Assembly (NCBI GenBank): GCA_016291495.1
Contig: JAEEXI010000005.1
Location: forward strand, 124,001-188,000
DNA from: Prevotella sp.
GTDB taxonomy: Bacteria; Bacteroidota; Bacteroidia; Bacteroidales; Bacteroidaceae
DNA length: 64,000 nucleotides
Direction: 5' to 3'
Shown: in pieces, positions 52,479 through 61,274 of the stretch
How the letters are laid out: each line of letters begins with the position of its first letter
Position numbering within the stretch: the stretch's first letter is position 1
The notes under the pieces: model-generated
What the model was told of the DNA's origin: nothing
The model's input: only the letters and a program-made list of their open reading frames with translations
The model's database searches: none
Made by a program: the position numbers and the translations under genes

Positions 52479-55400
52479 TTACTTCATCATGATCTTGCGG
52501 GTAGAACCGTCGCTCATTTTGACGATATTCAGACCGCGTTGCCATGTGGAAACCTGACGACCGTCCATAGTATAGATGGCTACAGGTGTTGCTGTATCGT
52601 CTTGTTGCTTTAGCGTGTTGATGCCTGTTGCAGCATTGGCTGTGGCCTTCTTGCTAAGTCCTCCATTCTCGTTCACGGCTTGTACCTCCCAGATATCGTT
52701 GCTAGCAGCACGACTTGAAGCCTGTGATGCAGAACTGTCGAAAGAGGTTTGTGTTGTAAAGCCTGCTATCTCACCATTTTTGGTTATCACGTAGCTGATG
52801 GCATAGGGAACTGCCTCCCATGAAAGCATGCCGTTCTCATTCTTCACTACAGGAGCAGCTACAGCCTCGCACAGCAGGTCAGGTTGCCAGCCATCGTTAC
52901 CGCCGCAGACATTCTTGATGGTATACTGTGCTGCTTCCTCGGCAGTCAGGGTGTTCTTTACGTTGAATACCTCTGCCTTCTGAGTTTTAGCTTCATCAGC
53001 CCAGTACCAGTAGTAGGTCTCGCGTTGTGAGAGGTCGACGGGGTTGCCGTCTTTGTCGACGGTATTATACTCGGCCCAGAGTTCGGGCAGTCCACCCATC
53101 GTATTATACCAGCCCTTGGCAGGAATGTTGACGAAGGTCTGCGTGTTGATGAACACGGTCTTTGGAGTTCCGTGCCAGGGACGACCGAGCCAGACGTCGG
53201 TGACGTCGACACCCTTATGGGCACGGATAATGTTGTTCTGGAACACATAGCCCCACTTTGTTTCGGCTGTATGCCAGGGAGCCACGATATAGCCGCCAGA
53301 AGAACGGTTGATCTCGATGGTGTCGCCATCCAGATAGACGTCACCACCATTGTAGATGAAGTCTACGGCACCCTCGATGAGCGAGTTCTTGATATAGTGG
53401 CGGTTCTTCTGGTTGCTGGTAGTAATCCAGGTATCCTGATACGAGAGCAGTGCCACATTGTTCAAAGCTATACGGTCGCCTTGGGTGTTCAGAGCCAGAG
53501 CCTGTGGACCAGCCTGCTTCTCATGACCATAGCTATTCTCGAGTGTCAGGTTCTCGAAGAAAATGTTGTCGGCATTGACTACGACGGTAGCACCCACGCT
53601 AACATGCAGGGCATTTTCACCACCGCAGAGCTTGTCGTCGAGGATGATGGTCTTGTCACGATCCTGACCAATGAAGTTGAGGTAAGGCTTGGTGGCAGGC
53701 ACGTCAACATGCTCCTTGTATTCACCGTTCTTGATGAAGATGAGCCAGGGTTTGGTGCGTCCGGAAGGAGCAGCGTCGATGGCAGCCTGAACAGTCTTGT
53801 AGTCGCCTGAGCCATCTTTGGCTACTACGGCATCAAAGACCTTCGCCTCGGGCTGTTGGCGCTCCATGGTGGTGAAAGTAATCTCTGCAGCAGCAACAGC
53901 CTTTCCGCTGCGGCTGACGAGTACACCCTCAGGCATTGAGAAGGTATAGCTGGTGCCATACTTCAGACCCATATACTTGAAGACGGCTGTCTTTCCAGAG
54001 ATGATGGGAGCAATCTGCTCACCATTCAGCGTAGCCTTGCCCTCACCAGCCTTGATCTTGTTGTCGAAGGTCAGGATGACGCTTCCGCTAGCCGATACGC
54101 CTGTGGCTTGGTTGGCAGGAGTAGAAGAGACCAGTGTAGCCGTCTCGTCAGCACCACCCTTTGACTCTGCCAGCACGAAGATGTCAGTCACCATCGTACC
54201 ATCGTTGGCATTCTCTACACCCACAGTAGGAGAATTGTAGTCGGGCATGAAGCGGATATATACACGCTCCTGATCGTTAGCCTCAGCAGGCAGTGCATTC
54301 TCGCCGTCCATCCAACCGCGGTTAGGCAGTGTGTAGGTTCCGAAGGTCGTAAAGTTCTGTCCGTCAGTGCTATACTGTACGTAGATAGTCTCATGAGCCC
54401 AGTAGTCGTCGCCTACGGCAGCAGAGAGTTTCAGATTCTGATAACCCTTCGATGAGAATGAAATCTGGAAGTAGTTGTTGTCAGTCCAGCTGCGCCAAGC
54501 CAGTGCAGCATAGCGGTTCTGGCGGTACTGTCCCAACCAGGCATTCGACTGTCCGTCTTTGTTCATCAGTTGCAGCATACCGGCATTGTCCGACTCTGAC
54601 TTATAGTCGCCAGCACGGTCCTGTCGCGGCTCGGCATTGAAGAGATCCCAACCCACGATATAGTCAACAGCCGAGAAGGTTGCTGTGAGGTTTTTCTCGC
54701 CATCCATCTTTACGTCGCGCTCCACACTGGTGGTGTTATCCTCCCATTTGGTGAAGGTTAGGATGCGGTTATTCTGGGTGGTGAGTTTCACGTCAGTACC
54801 CTCTTCGTAATAATGAACACCGTCCACCACATTACCTGTAGGTACGAACTGTACGAGGTTCGTATTGGCACCGCCCTCCAACTTCAGGTTCAGGGCGTAG
54901 ACATTCTTCTTCGTATAGGTGGCGATGAGAGCGGTGTTCTGATTAATCTCAAAGGAATATGGATTTTCCTTGGATACCTCATTGCCTTCATTATCTGTCC
55001 ATCCGGCAAAGTGATAACCGAAGTTCTCGGTAGCGCTGACAGTGAGCTTGGTGCCCTCGTCGAACTCGCTTCCCGCAGGGTTGCACGCCACATTACCGGC
55101 TCCCTCCATACCCAGCTTCACGCTCATCGTATAGACGGGCACAGGTTCGGGAGTTCCTGTTACGTCACCTGTTACAACAATGTTGGCAAAGCCGTATTCC
55201 TTGCTCGAAGATAGATTGTATACCTTGATTTTCAATACGAGACCATCGGTGTCTAAGGTCAGCGACGAGAGGTCGTAAGAAAGTGCATCGAACTCAGAAC
55301 TGTTTCCCGACTTCGGATTAATCCCTGAGGCCAGTGTAGTTGTCTGACCATTGGCAATCGCTACTATATCGAGCTTACCACCACTGGTTCCCCAGCGGCT

Positions 55401-56351
55401 AGTCTCGAAGGCAAACGACTTCGGAGCGAAGCTCAGACCCTTCTTGGGTTTGATGCTAAAGGTCAGCACATCGTCATCGTTGACAGCACCATTATTGTTC
55501 GACGGCTTGTAGAGCGTCTGTTGTGAAGTACCTGCTGCACGCTGTTGAGAGATGGTCAATTTTCCATAGTCAAACTCTGCCACGCTGAACAGTCCCTGGA
55601 CACTGGCCACAGCGGCTGTAGCATCATCGGCTCCCTTGCCCAAAGGCCACGAGAGTGTCAGTCCCTTCTCATCAACGGGTTTGGCTTCCTCCTGCTTCTC
55701 GCCAGAGATGCTGATCTCATTCATGCGCCATACGCAGGTAGCGCCATTCTGTGCAATCAGGCGCACAATAACCTTGTCTTTGTTATTGGCAGAGAGTGCT
55801 ACCTTGTTCGCACTGTATATCCACCAGTTGGCAGCACCTGTCTGCGCACCAGCGTCAGCCCACGTCTGACCACCATCCGTGCTGACTACCACTTCAAGGT
55901 TTCGGGCAGTATTGTCGTTGCAGGTAAAGCCAAAGTTCAGTTCGATATTCTTATATCCCTTTGTGGGGAAAGTAATCTCGAAATACTGGTTATGCTGTGA
56001 AGCGTCAGTATAGTCTGTAATGTTGTTGGGGTCCTGGTCTTGATAGAGTTGTAAGACTTTTGCGTCGTAGTTCTCTAAGATTCCCCAGAATCTTGTACCT
56101 TTTGCCGATACATAGAAATCGGTTGCTGTTCCAGCACAGGCATTAGGCAGAATCTTCGGCAGGGGATTGAACTGATTCCAACCCACCTGTGCCCATGCGG
56201 CGTCGCTTGGTGTGTACACTCCATCGGCAACGGTGTAACCCGTGTCGAATGTCCATTTGGCTAGTTGTGTGCTCTCCTGCGCTGCTGCCGTGAGTGGCAG
56301 CAGTGCGAAGAGCGAAACTAACAATTGCGTAGAAAAAACTTTTAAGTTCAT
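52479..56351 (-). CDS. Large secreted pectinesterase (CE8) with T9SS-like C-terminal tail
   Basis: The 1290 residues have a signal peptide, two beta-rich discoidin-like or carbohydrate-binding regions, two InlB-type B-repeats (about 410-560), another jelly-roll region, an SbsA-like Ig domain (about 755-840), then a CE8 pectinesterase domain (about 850-1170). CE8 motifs are GSGDYKTVQAAIDAAP, SYQDTW with its Asp, VDFIYNGG with the catalytic Asp, and WLGRPW. A fibronectin-like domain precedes a tail ending in DGRQVSTWQRGLNIVKMSDG, typical of T9SS type A signals. It demethylates homogalacturonan and lies 35 bp downstream of the acetylesterase gene in one operon. Confidence 0.88.
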   Translation of the reverse strand: MNLKVFSTQLLVSLFALLPLTAAAQESTQLAKWTFDTGYTVADGVYTPSDAAWAQVGWNQFNPLPKILPNACAGTATDFYVSAKGTRFWGILENYDAKVLQLYQDQDPNNITDYTDASQHNQYFEITFPTKGYKNIELNFGFTCNDNTARNLEVVVSTDGGQTWADAGAQTGAANWWIYSANKVALSANNKDKVIVRLIAQNGATCVWRMNEISISGEKQEEAKPVDEKGLTLSWPLGKGADDATAAVASVQGLFSVAEFDYGKLTISQQRAAGTSQQTLYKPSNNNGAVNDDDVLTFSIKPKKGLSFAPKSFAFETSRWGTSGGKLDIVAIANGQTTTLASGINPKSGNSSEFDALSYDLSSLTLDTDGLVLKIKVYNLSSSKEYGFANIVVTGDVTGTPEPVPVYTMSVKLGMEGAGNVACNPAGSEFDEGTKLTVSATENFGYHFAGWTDNEGNEVSKENPYSFEINQNTALIATYTKKNVYALNLKLEGGANTNLVQFVPTGNVVDGVHYYEEGTDVKLTTQNNRILTFTKWEDNTTSVERDVKMDGEKNLTATFSAVDYIVGWDLFNAEPRQDRAGDYKSESDNAGMLQLMNKDGQSNAWLGQYRQNRYAALAWRSWTDNNYFQISFSSKGYQNLKLSAAVGDDYWAHETIYVQYSTDGQNFTTFGTYTLPNRGWMDGENALPAEANDQERVYIRFMPDYNSPTVGVENANDGTMVTDIFVLAESKGGADETATLVSSTPANQATGVSASGSVILTFDNKIKAGEGKATLNGEQIAPIISGKTAVFKYMGLKYGTSYTFSMPEGVLVSRSGKAVAAAEITFTTMERQQPEAKVFDAVVAKDGSGDYKTVQAAIDAAPSGRTKPWLIFIKNGEYKEHVDVPATKPYLNFIGQDRDKTIILDDKLCGGENALHVSVGATVVVNADNIFFENLTLENSYGHEKQAGPQALALNTQGDRIALNNVALLSYQDTWITTSNQKNRHYIKNSLIEGAVDFIYNGGDVYLDGDTIEINRSSGGYIVAPWHTAETKWGYVFQNNIIRAHKGVDVTDVWLGRPWHGTPKTVFINTQTFVNIPAKGWYNTMGGLPELWAEYNTVDKDGNPVDLSQRETYYWYWADEAKTQKAEVFNVKNTLTAEEAAQYTIKNVCGGNDGWQPDLLCEAVAAPVVKNENGMLSWEAVPYAISYVITKNGEIAGFTTQTSFDSSASQASSRAASNDIWEVQAVNENGGLSKKATANAATGINTLKQQDDTATPVAIYTMDGRQVSTWQRGLNIVKMSDGSTRKIMMK

Positions 56352-56386
56352 AAATTTGATTAGTAGTTATTTTAGTAGTTGTTAAT

Positions 56387-58276
56387 TCAAAGTATGACTT
56401 TCTTGACGCTTCCGTCCTGCATACGGACGATGTTCAGGCCGCGCTGCATCTGTGTGTGACTACGACCGTCAACGGTAAAAAAAGCGATTGGCTTTTGGCT
56501 GTTGGCATTGAGCTGAGTGCTGATGCCTGTCGTATTATCGACAGCCATACCGTGAATGGTAAGGTCGGAGAGACAGATGGTCTTGCCCGAAGCAGTACCG
56601 TTATACCAGGGATAAACGCGGATGAGCAATTCTTCTCCTTCCTTCACGGTGAGCACAGGCTTAGCCTCTACATACTGCGGATTGTTGGCTGTCATCTTCT
56701 TGCCCTCGAAAATGGTGGTGCGAGTGGCAAAGTTGTCCGTAGAATAATAGACGTGTGCACACATACCACTACCGCCTGCTCCACAAAGGAAGAGTGAGAT
56801 AAGGTCAATCTTCAGATCCATACCGACTGAAGGCTTGATGCCCCATTGGATATAACGCTCAGGATTGTCGTCAATCTCGTCAGCAGGCCAGACGTCGCCC
56901 ATCAGCAGGTTACGCTGCATCTTGCGCGATGCATCATAACCTGTCCATGCGGGCCATACAGTTGCTGAATTCGGATTAGAATAGCGCTGTATGTACATAC
57001 CCTGAAAACTTTCACCTATAACGTTGGCGGGTCCAGTAAGCTCGCACTGGTCGTCTTTCTCCAGGCGCCAGTAAGCTTTTATCTCAGTACCGCCCGACAG
57101 CGTTATAGCCGTTGCTGATACAGGAATCTCAATCGTTTTCTCACCTTGACGGATGGTAATCTTTCCTTTGGTCTCGCCATCCTGTGTCAGCGTTAACTGC
57201 GCATAGAACGTCTTGACCAGTGTTGAGGCTGAATAGTCGACACTCAGCGACTGTTTCCAGTCTGCCTTGTCGAACGAAATCTGGATACCATCAGTAGCCT
57301 CAATGGTCACTGTGCCTTCCTCAGGTGACAGCCCAAAACCATTGACGGTAAACTCCTTTTGCAAGGTCTGTCCCTTGTAACCTTCGCCCATAGCGCCATC
57401 TGCAGGTGACACACTGAGGTCGGTAGGCAGCGTGATATCATCAGCCAGGATGTTCTGTTCCTTCATCAGCTGTGCACAGAGGCGTGCAACGAGCAGTGCG
57501 CCTGTGGTATTGAAGTGGGTGGAACCCTGTCCGTCGAACAGCGTGGCTTCACATTTCGTGCGCGTACCATAACTCTCATACAGGTTCTTGGTAGCGGTGG
57601 TCAGGTCGATGAAAGCAACTCCTTTTTCGTTAGCCAGTTGCTGGGAATGATAAGCATAGTCCATCGTGTGGTCATCAGCACCAACCTTCTGGTTTTCCTT
57701 GATGCCCTCGGCTGTCAGCGCGGAGAATTTGTCGCCCAGGTCGTGACGACCAGCACGCTGCACCTTTCCGTTGCCGTCCATATAGCTGCGGCATACAGGT
57801 GAACAGATAATCGGTGTTGCCCCCTTGGCAATCACCTCGTCCACGATTTTCCCCAACCATTTCTTATAGGTATCATAAGGTGTGGTACCGCGTGAGTCGA
57901 GTGCTGCGGCTTCAGTGGTCATCCCTTTGCTGACGTAGTATTGATACACCTCGTCGCGATCCATACCGTTAATCTTCTCGTCGTTATGTCCGAAGGTGAT
58001 GATGACGTAGTCGCCAGCCTCTACATTATTTTTAGCGGTCTGCCACAGCTCGTTGTAGCCACCACGCGAGTCGCGTCCGCCTTTGGCGTAGTTAATGCTA
58101 GTCCAGCCGTTGGTCAGAAACTGACCGAAGTACATTCCCCAACCGCGAGTCACTGTTGCCGACTCGTCGTAGGGAGCCATCGTGGAGTCACCCAGCGTGT
58201 GTACTTTCTTGGCACTGACGACTGCTGCACAGAGCATCAGGGCAATCGTCAACAGACTTAGGAATTTTGTTTTCAT
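56387..58276 (-). CDS. SGNH rhamnogalacturonan acetylesterase (CE12-like) with T9SS-like tail
   Basis: The 629 residues have a signal peptide ending VVSAKK. The SGNH esterase blocks are TLGDSTMAPY (nucleophile Ser), GGRDSRGGY, GHND, and DGQGSTHFN near residue 250 with the His. This pattern fits CE12 rhamnogalacturonan acetylesterases. A second half of beta-rich domains follows, ending with DGRSHTQMQRGLNIVRMQDG, nearly the same as the pectinesterase tail. It removes acetyl groups from pectin so lyases can act. It is the first gene of the bicistronic esterase operon. Confidence 0.87.
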   Translation of the reverse strand: MKTKFLSLLTIALMLCAAVVSAKKVHTLGDSTMAPYDESATVTRGWGMYFGQFLTNGWTSINYAKGGRDSRGGYNELWQTAKNNVEAGDYVIITFGHNDEKINGMDRDEVYQYYVSKGMTTEAAALDSRGTTPYDTYKKWLGKIVDEVIAKGATPIICSPVCRSYMDGNGKVQRAGRHDLGDKFSALTAEGIKENQKVGADDHTMDYAYHSQQLANEKGVAFIDLTTATKNLYESYGTRTKCEATLFDGQGSTHFNTTGALLVARLCAQLMKEQNILADDITLPTDLSVSPADGAMGEGYKGQTLQKEFTVNGFGLSPEEGTVTIEATDGIQISFDKADWKQSLSVDYSASTLVKTFYAQLTLTQDGETKGKITIRQGEKTIEIPVSATAITLSGGTEIKAYWRLEKDDQCELTGPANVIGESFQGMYIQRYSNPNSATVWPAWTGYDASRKMQRNLLMGDVWPADEIDDNPERYIQWGIKPSVGMDLKIDLISLFLCGAGGSGMCAHVYYSTDNFATRTTIFEGKKMTANNPQYVEAKPVLTVKEGEELLIRVYPWYNGTASGKTICLSDLTIHGMAVDNTTGISTQLNANSQKPIAFFTVDGRSHTQMQRGLNIVRMQDGSVKKVIL

Positions 58277-58317
58277 TTTGCAGTTGTTATTATCGATGTA
58301 GTAATTTGTTTCGGCTG

Positions 58318-58325
58318 CAAAGGTA
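58318..58325 (-). promoter_or_regulatory. -7 box for the esterase operon
   Basis: The minus strand reads TACCTTTG followed by CA, 41 bp before the acetylesterase ATG. Confidence 0.65.
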
Positions 58326-58373
58326 TACCAATTGTCTGTTGAAATGGGGGCAAAAATGCGTCAAAGGGGTGTA

Positions 58374-58408
58374 AAAAATGCGTCAAGGGGTTAGTTTGAC
58401 GCATTTTT
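58374..58408. terminator. Terminator overlapping the regulator's stop codon
   Basis: AAAAATGCGTCAA pairs perfectly over 13 bp with TTGACGCATTTTT. The right arm contains the last codons of the AraC-type regulator and the loop holds its TAA. A second partial copy of the left arm (AAAAATGCGTCAAA) lies about 20 bp further on, at about 58352. Confidence 0.8.
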
Positions 58409-60844
58409 ATACTCTGTGGGCGACAGTCCTGTGCTTTGTTTGAAACTGCGGCTGAAATACTTGGGGTCGGTAAATCCGCAGGCGTATGCGATGTCGCTGA
58501 CACTCTTGTCTGTCTGTCGCAACAACTGGCAGGCGCGTTTGATGCGTGCCTCCCTCAGCAGGTCGATAGGTGTGATGCCCATTGCCTGTTTCAATTTCCG
58601 TTGCAGACCGCTTCGGCTGACGGCGGCAGCCTGTGCCATCTCACCCACGCCGGCATCGCTGTTCGAGATGTTTTCTTCCACAAACTGCATCACGCGCTCC
58701 AGTATAGGGTCATCAGCCATCTCATCTCTCACCTCTAACCTCTTACCACTTCCCTCTATTAGGGCCAGGTATTTCTCCAGCGTCTCGCGATGTTTCCGTT
58801 TGATGCGCCTGATATATAATAAGGTATAGGCGATGCCTGCCAGTATGCCTAAGAGGAGAAGGACGATCAGCAGCTGACCGTACCACGCCTCCCAGAACGT
58901 AGGTTTGACGATGATAGTCAGGCTGCGTATGTTGTCCTGCCATTCGCCGTTGGCGTTGGTAGAGCGTATTTCCAGTGTATAGGTGCCAGGTTCCAAGTCG
59001 AGTAGGGTAGCCGAGCGGTCGTGTCCGATGTAGTTCCACTCCTCGCTGTTCGACAGTCGGAAGGCATAGATGATATGTGCTGCTGCGCTGTAGTCAAGGG
59101 CAGCGAAGTGCACAGTCACACTTCGCTCCTGCGGCTGGAGCGTCAGCGTGTCAAGCCGCTCTGCCCCCCAGGAACTTCTCTTCCCTCTTACCTCAATCTT
59201 CGTCAGCACCAGCCGTGGTGCATAGGCTTGCTGGTGCATCTGGTCTATAGTGGTGATAAAGGCACCGTCAGTCAGTGGGAATAGCCAGCTGCCGTCCTTG
59301 AACTGCAACGGGTGTGCCTCGCTGAAGCGGTAGTCGCTATTGAAGAAACGGGCATCCAGCACACGTCCCTGCAGAGTAGAGTCCATCAGGGTGATGCAAT
59401 GACTGCCTACAGCCATCAGTCCACCGTCCTTCGTCGTTGTGAGCGACTGTATCACGTCAGAGGTGAGGGGTGAGAGGTGTGACGACAGCTGCCGGAAGGA
59501 AAGCTCCTTGGCCAGCAGATCGTTGCTCTCTATCAGGTTGATGCCGCCACTCTCCGTACTGACGAAGTAACGCCCCTGTGGGTCTTCCGCCACGTCCAGC
59601 GTCGCACTGCAGCTCAGACTGTTCCTGCGGTCTGGTTCACGCTGATGACACAGGAAGTGCATCTTGTCGGCATCACGCTCCATCTTGCTCACTACCAGTC
59701 CGTTGCCTGTTGCCACCATCATCACGTCGTCCTTCGTGAAGAAGAGATAGCGCGCACGCTCATAGCCCTTCGGATACTGTTTGGGAACGATGAAATGGGG
59801 CTTTTCCGTCTTTTGTTGGGTGGTATAGAAGATGCCTCCGCCCAGTGATGCCACCCACAGCCGTCCCCAGCGGTCTTCCTGAATGTGGTAGATATCCGTT
59901 TGGGGCATATCGTTGAAATGGGTGATTTTGTAGGCGTCAGTACCAATGGGTTGCAGGCGGAACAGTCCGTCGGGCTTCGTTCCCATCCACAGGGTACCGT
60001 CCTTGTCTTCGTACATACAATAGACGGCAGCTCCAAACGACGTGTAGCCCTGATGTAGTCGTCCGTCAGGAGCCAGGTAGCCCAGCAGCTTGTCGTCCGC
60101 GCTGTTGTAGACGCGTACCGTCTTGTCGGCTTTGGTACATACGAAGTAGTGGTTCTTGCTGTCGGCAAACAGGCATTTCACCTCTGCGGCAGGTGTTATT
60201 GCCAGTCGGCTGACGGGTTGTCTGCTGGTACTGAATCGGTAGATGCTGCCGTTGTCTATCGCCCAGAGGTTGCCCTGATTGTCTGGTGCCACAAAGCTCA
60301 GCGTCTTGGAGGAGACGGGTAGGGGATAGACCGTTTCCTGTCCGTCGTGCTGGTAGGTCAGCGTCCCATCGCTCTGCAGTGCCCATTGCGTCTGGTGTTT
60401 ATCCGTCCACGTATAGTTTTTCCCTTTCAGCAGCGACTTGCTCTGCCTGTATTTCAGCTTCATCTCCTCCGCCTGTCGCTTCTCCCCGTCTGTCACGTCG
60501 CGGAAGCGGTAGTTGCTGAGGTCGAAGATATAGTATTCCTCATCCACCTGACACAGGATGAGTCTGCCAGGCAGCAGGTTGATGTCGCGGATACGGTCTG
60601 TCCGCATGTGGCATCCGTCGCCCACCTGTGGTTTGAATGTCTGGAAGTCATAGCCGTCGTAGCGGCACAGTCCGTTCCAGGTCGAGAACCACATGAATCC
60701 CTGCCCGTCCTGCAGCAGCTGTGTGACGTGTGCTGACGACACACCGTTGTTCTCGGTATATCTCTCCACCTCACATACTGGCTGTGCCGCGAGGGTCACT
60801 GCCAGCAGCGTCATTGTCAGTGTTAATAACAGCTTTTTTCTCAT
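58391..60844 (-). CDS. Membrane AraC-type regulator with periplasmic propeller sensor, no kinase or receiver
   Basis: The 817 residues from the ATG at 60844 (MRKKLLLTLTMTLL) have a signal peptide, two-component-regulator propeller repeats (about 30-590), a Y_Y_Y-like domain (about 600-680), one membrane helix (LLIVLLLLGILAGIAYTLLY), and directly an AraC HTH domain (DKSVSDIAYACGFTDPKYFS). Hybrid two-component sensors of Bacteroidota have this sensor and HTH, but with a histidine kinase, receiver and other parts between; these are absent. It likely senses pectin fragments and controls neighbouring genes. Two heptad arrays lie in the coding sequence. Upstream in-frame residues to 60946 were rejected because they precede the promoter box. 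Confidence 0.87.
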   Translation of the reverse strand: MRKKLLLTLTMTLLAVTLAAQPVCEVERYTENNGVSSAHVTQLLQDGQGFMWFSTWNGLCRYDGYDFQTFKPQVGDGCHMRTDRIRDINLLPGRLILCQVDEEYYIFDLSNYRFRDVTDGEKRQAEEMKLKYRQSKSLLKGKNYTWTDKHQTQWALQSDGTLTYQHDGQETVYPLPVSSKTLSFVAPDNQGNLWAIDNGSIYRFSTSRQPVSRLAITPAAEVKCLFADSKNHYFVCTKADKTVRVYNSADDKLLGYLAPDGRLHQGYTSFGAAVYCMYEDKDGTLWMGTKPDGLFRLQPIGTDAYKITHFNDMPQTDIYHIQEDRWGRLWVASLGGGIFYTTQQKTEKPHFIVPKQYPKGYERARYLFFTKDDVMMVATGNGLVVSKMERDADKMHFLCHQREPDRRNSLSCSATLDVAEDPQGRYFVSTESGGINLIESNDLLAKELSFRQLSSHLSPLTSDVIQSLTTTKDGGLMAVGSHCITLMDSTLQGRVLDARFFNSDYRFSEAHPLQFKDGSWLFPLTDGAFITTIDQMHQQAYAPRLVLTKIEVRGKRSSWGAERLDTLTLQPQERSVTVHFAALDYSAAAHIIYAFRLSNSEEWNYIGHDRSATLLDLEPGTYTLEIRSTNANGEWQDNIRSLTIIVKPTFWEAWYGQLLIVLLLLGILAGIAYTLLYIRRIKRKHRETLEKYLALIEGSGKRLEVRDEMADDPILERVMQFVEENISNSDAGVGEMAQAAAVSRSGLQRKLKQAMGITPIDLLREARIKRACQLLRQTDKSVSDIAYACGFTDPKYFSRSFKQSTGLSPTEYKNASN
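58720..58754 (+). repeat. Five TCTNACC-type heptads in the regulator's membrane-HTH linker
   Basis: On the + strand three central units fit TCTNACC exactly and the two outer ones differ at two or three positions. On the coding strand they give about residues 697-708 (GSGKRLEVRDEM), between the membrane-proximal coiled coil and the HTH domain. Confidence 0.82.
59455..59482 (-). repeat. Four TCTCACC-type heptads in the regulator's propeller
   Basis: Coding-strand units are TCTCACC and close variants, giving SSHLSPLTSD (about residues 455-464) in a propeller loop. The words are the same as those at 58720-58754 and at the window's right end. Confidence 0.78.
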
Positions 60845-60853
60845 TGTCAACTG

Positions 60854-60861
60854 CAAAAATA
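60854..60861 (-). promoter_or_regulatory. -7 box for the AraC-type regulator
   Basis: The minus strand reads TATTTTTG followed by CA, 9 bp before the ATG at 60844. The mRNA would be nearly leaderless. Confidence 0.5.
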
Positions 60862-60951
60862 CACATTTTGCATTAATTCTCCACTTTTTTCTACATAAAA
60901 TCTCTTTCGTTTCGAGAAAAGTCCCTATATCACTTATAAATGACAAGAATT

Positions 60952-61101
60952 ATGAAGAAACAATATATCAATCCTACCACAGACGTGGTGCTTCTCAATA
61001 TGCGACAGACTTTGTTGGCAGGTTCGCCTGATGGGGCGCACGACGTGCCAGGTGATGGTACCCAGTTAGGTCGTGAAGTTGACCTCTTTGACGAAGAATA
61101 A
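60952..61101 (+). CDS. 49-residue peptide of a Prevotella-type small-protein family
   Basis: The short frame begins MKKQYINPTTDVVLLNMR, continues through TLLAGSPDGAHDVPGDG and ends with an acidic LFDEE. The start could be the ATG at 60940, adding MTRI. I recall similar short proteins (MKKxYIxP...VV.L.....LLAGS) scattered in Prevotella and relatives, function unknown. It lies alone between the divergent AraC-type regulator and the pectate-lyase operon and ends at its own terminator. It has no export signal of the usual kind. The coding call rests on the recognisable pattern, start, stop and terminator. Confidence 0.7.
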   Translation: MKKQYINPTTDVVLLNMRQTLLAGSPDGAHDVPGDGTQLGREVDLFDEE

Positions 61102-61123
61102 TTAGCGGAAAAACTGATAACTC

Positions 61124-61165
61124 AAAGGAGTTAGGGAGATATGATGTCTTCTTAACTCCTTTTTT
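61124..61165 (+). terminator. Terminator after the 49-residue peptide gene
   Basis: AAAGGAGTTA pairs with TAACTCCTTT, followed by TTT. It supports the small peptide gene as an independent transcription unit. Confidence 0.85.
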
Positions 61166-61176
61166 CTGCGTAAAAA

Positions 61177-61188
61177 GTAAACGTTTAC
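61177..61188. promoter_or_regulatory. 12-bp palindrome, possible operator
   Basis: GTAAACGTTTAC is a perfect palindrome, 46 bp upstream of the -7 box of the pectate-lyase operon. It resembles operators of LacI-type regulators, but no such regulator is in the window. It may equally be a site for the AraC-type protein. Confidence 0.4.
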
Positions 61189-61233
61189 GAAGAATAAATG
61201 TATAAAAAAGAAAAACGTATCATAGTTTTTTCG

Positions 61234-61241
61234 TACTTTTG
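61234..61241 (+). promoter_or_regulatory. -7 box for the pectate-lyase operon
   Basis: TACTTTTG followed by CA, 33 bp before the ATG at 61275. Confidence 0.6.
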
Positions 61242-61274
61242 CAAGCAGAAAAAACGACTAAAAACTAACAAGGT

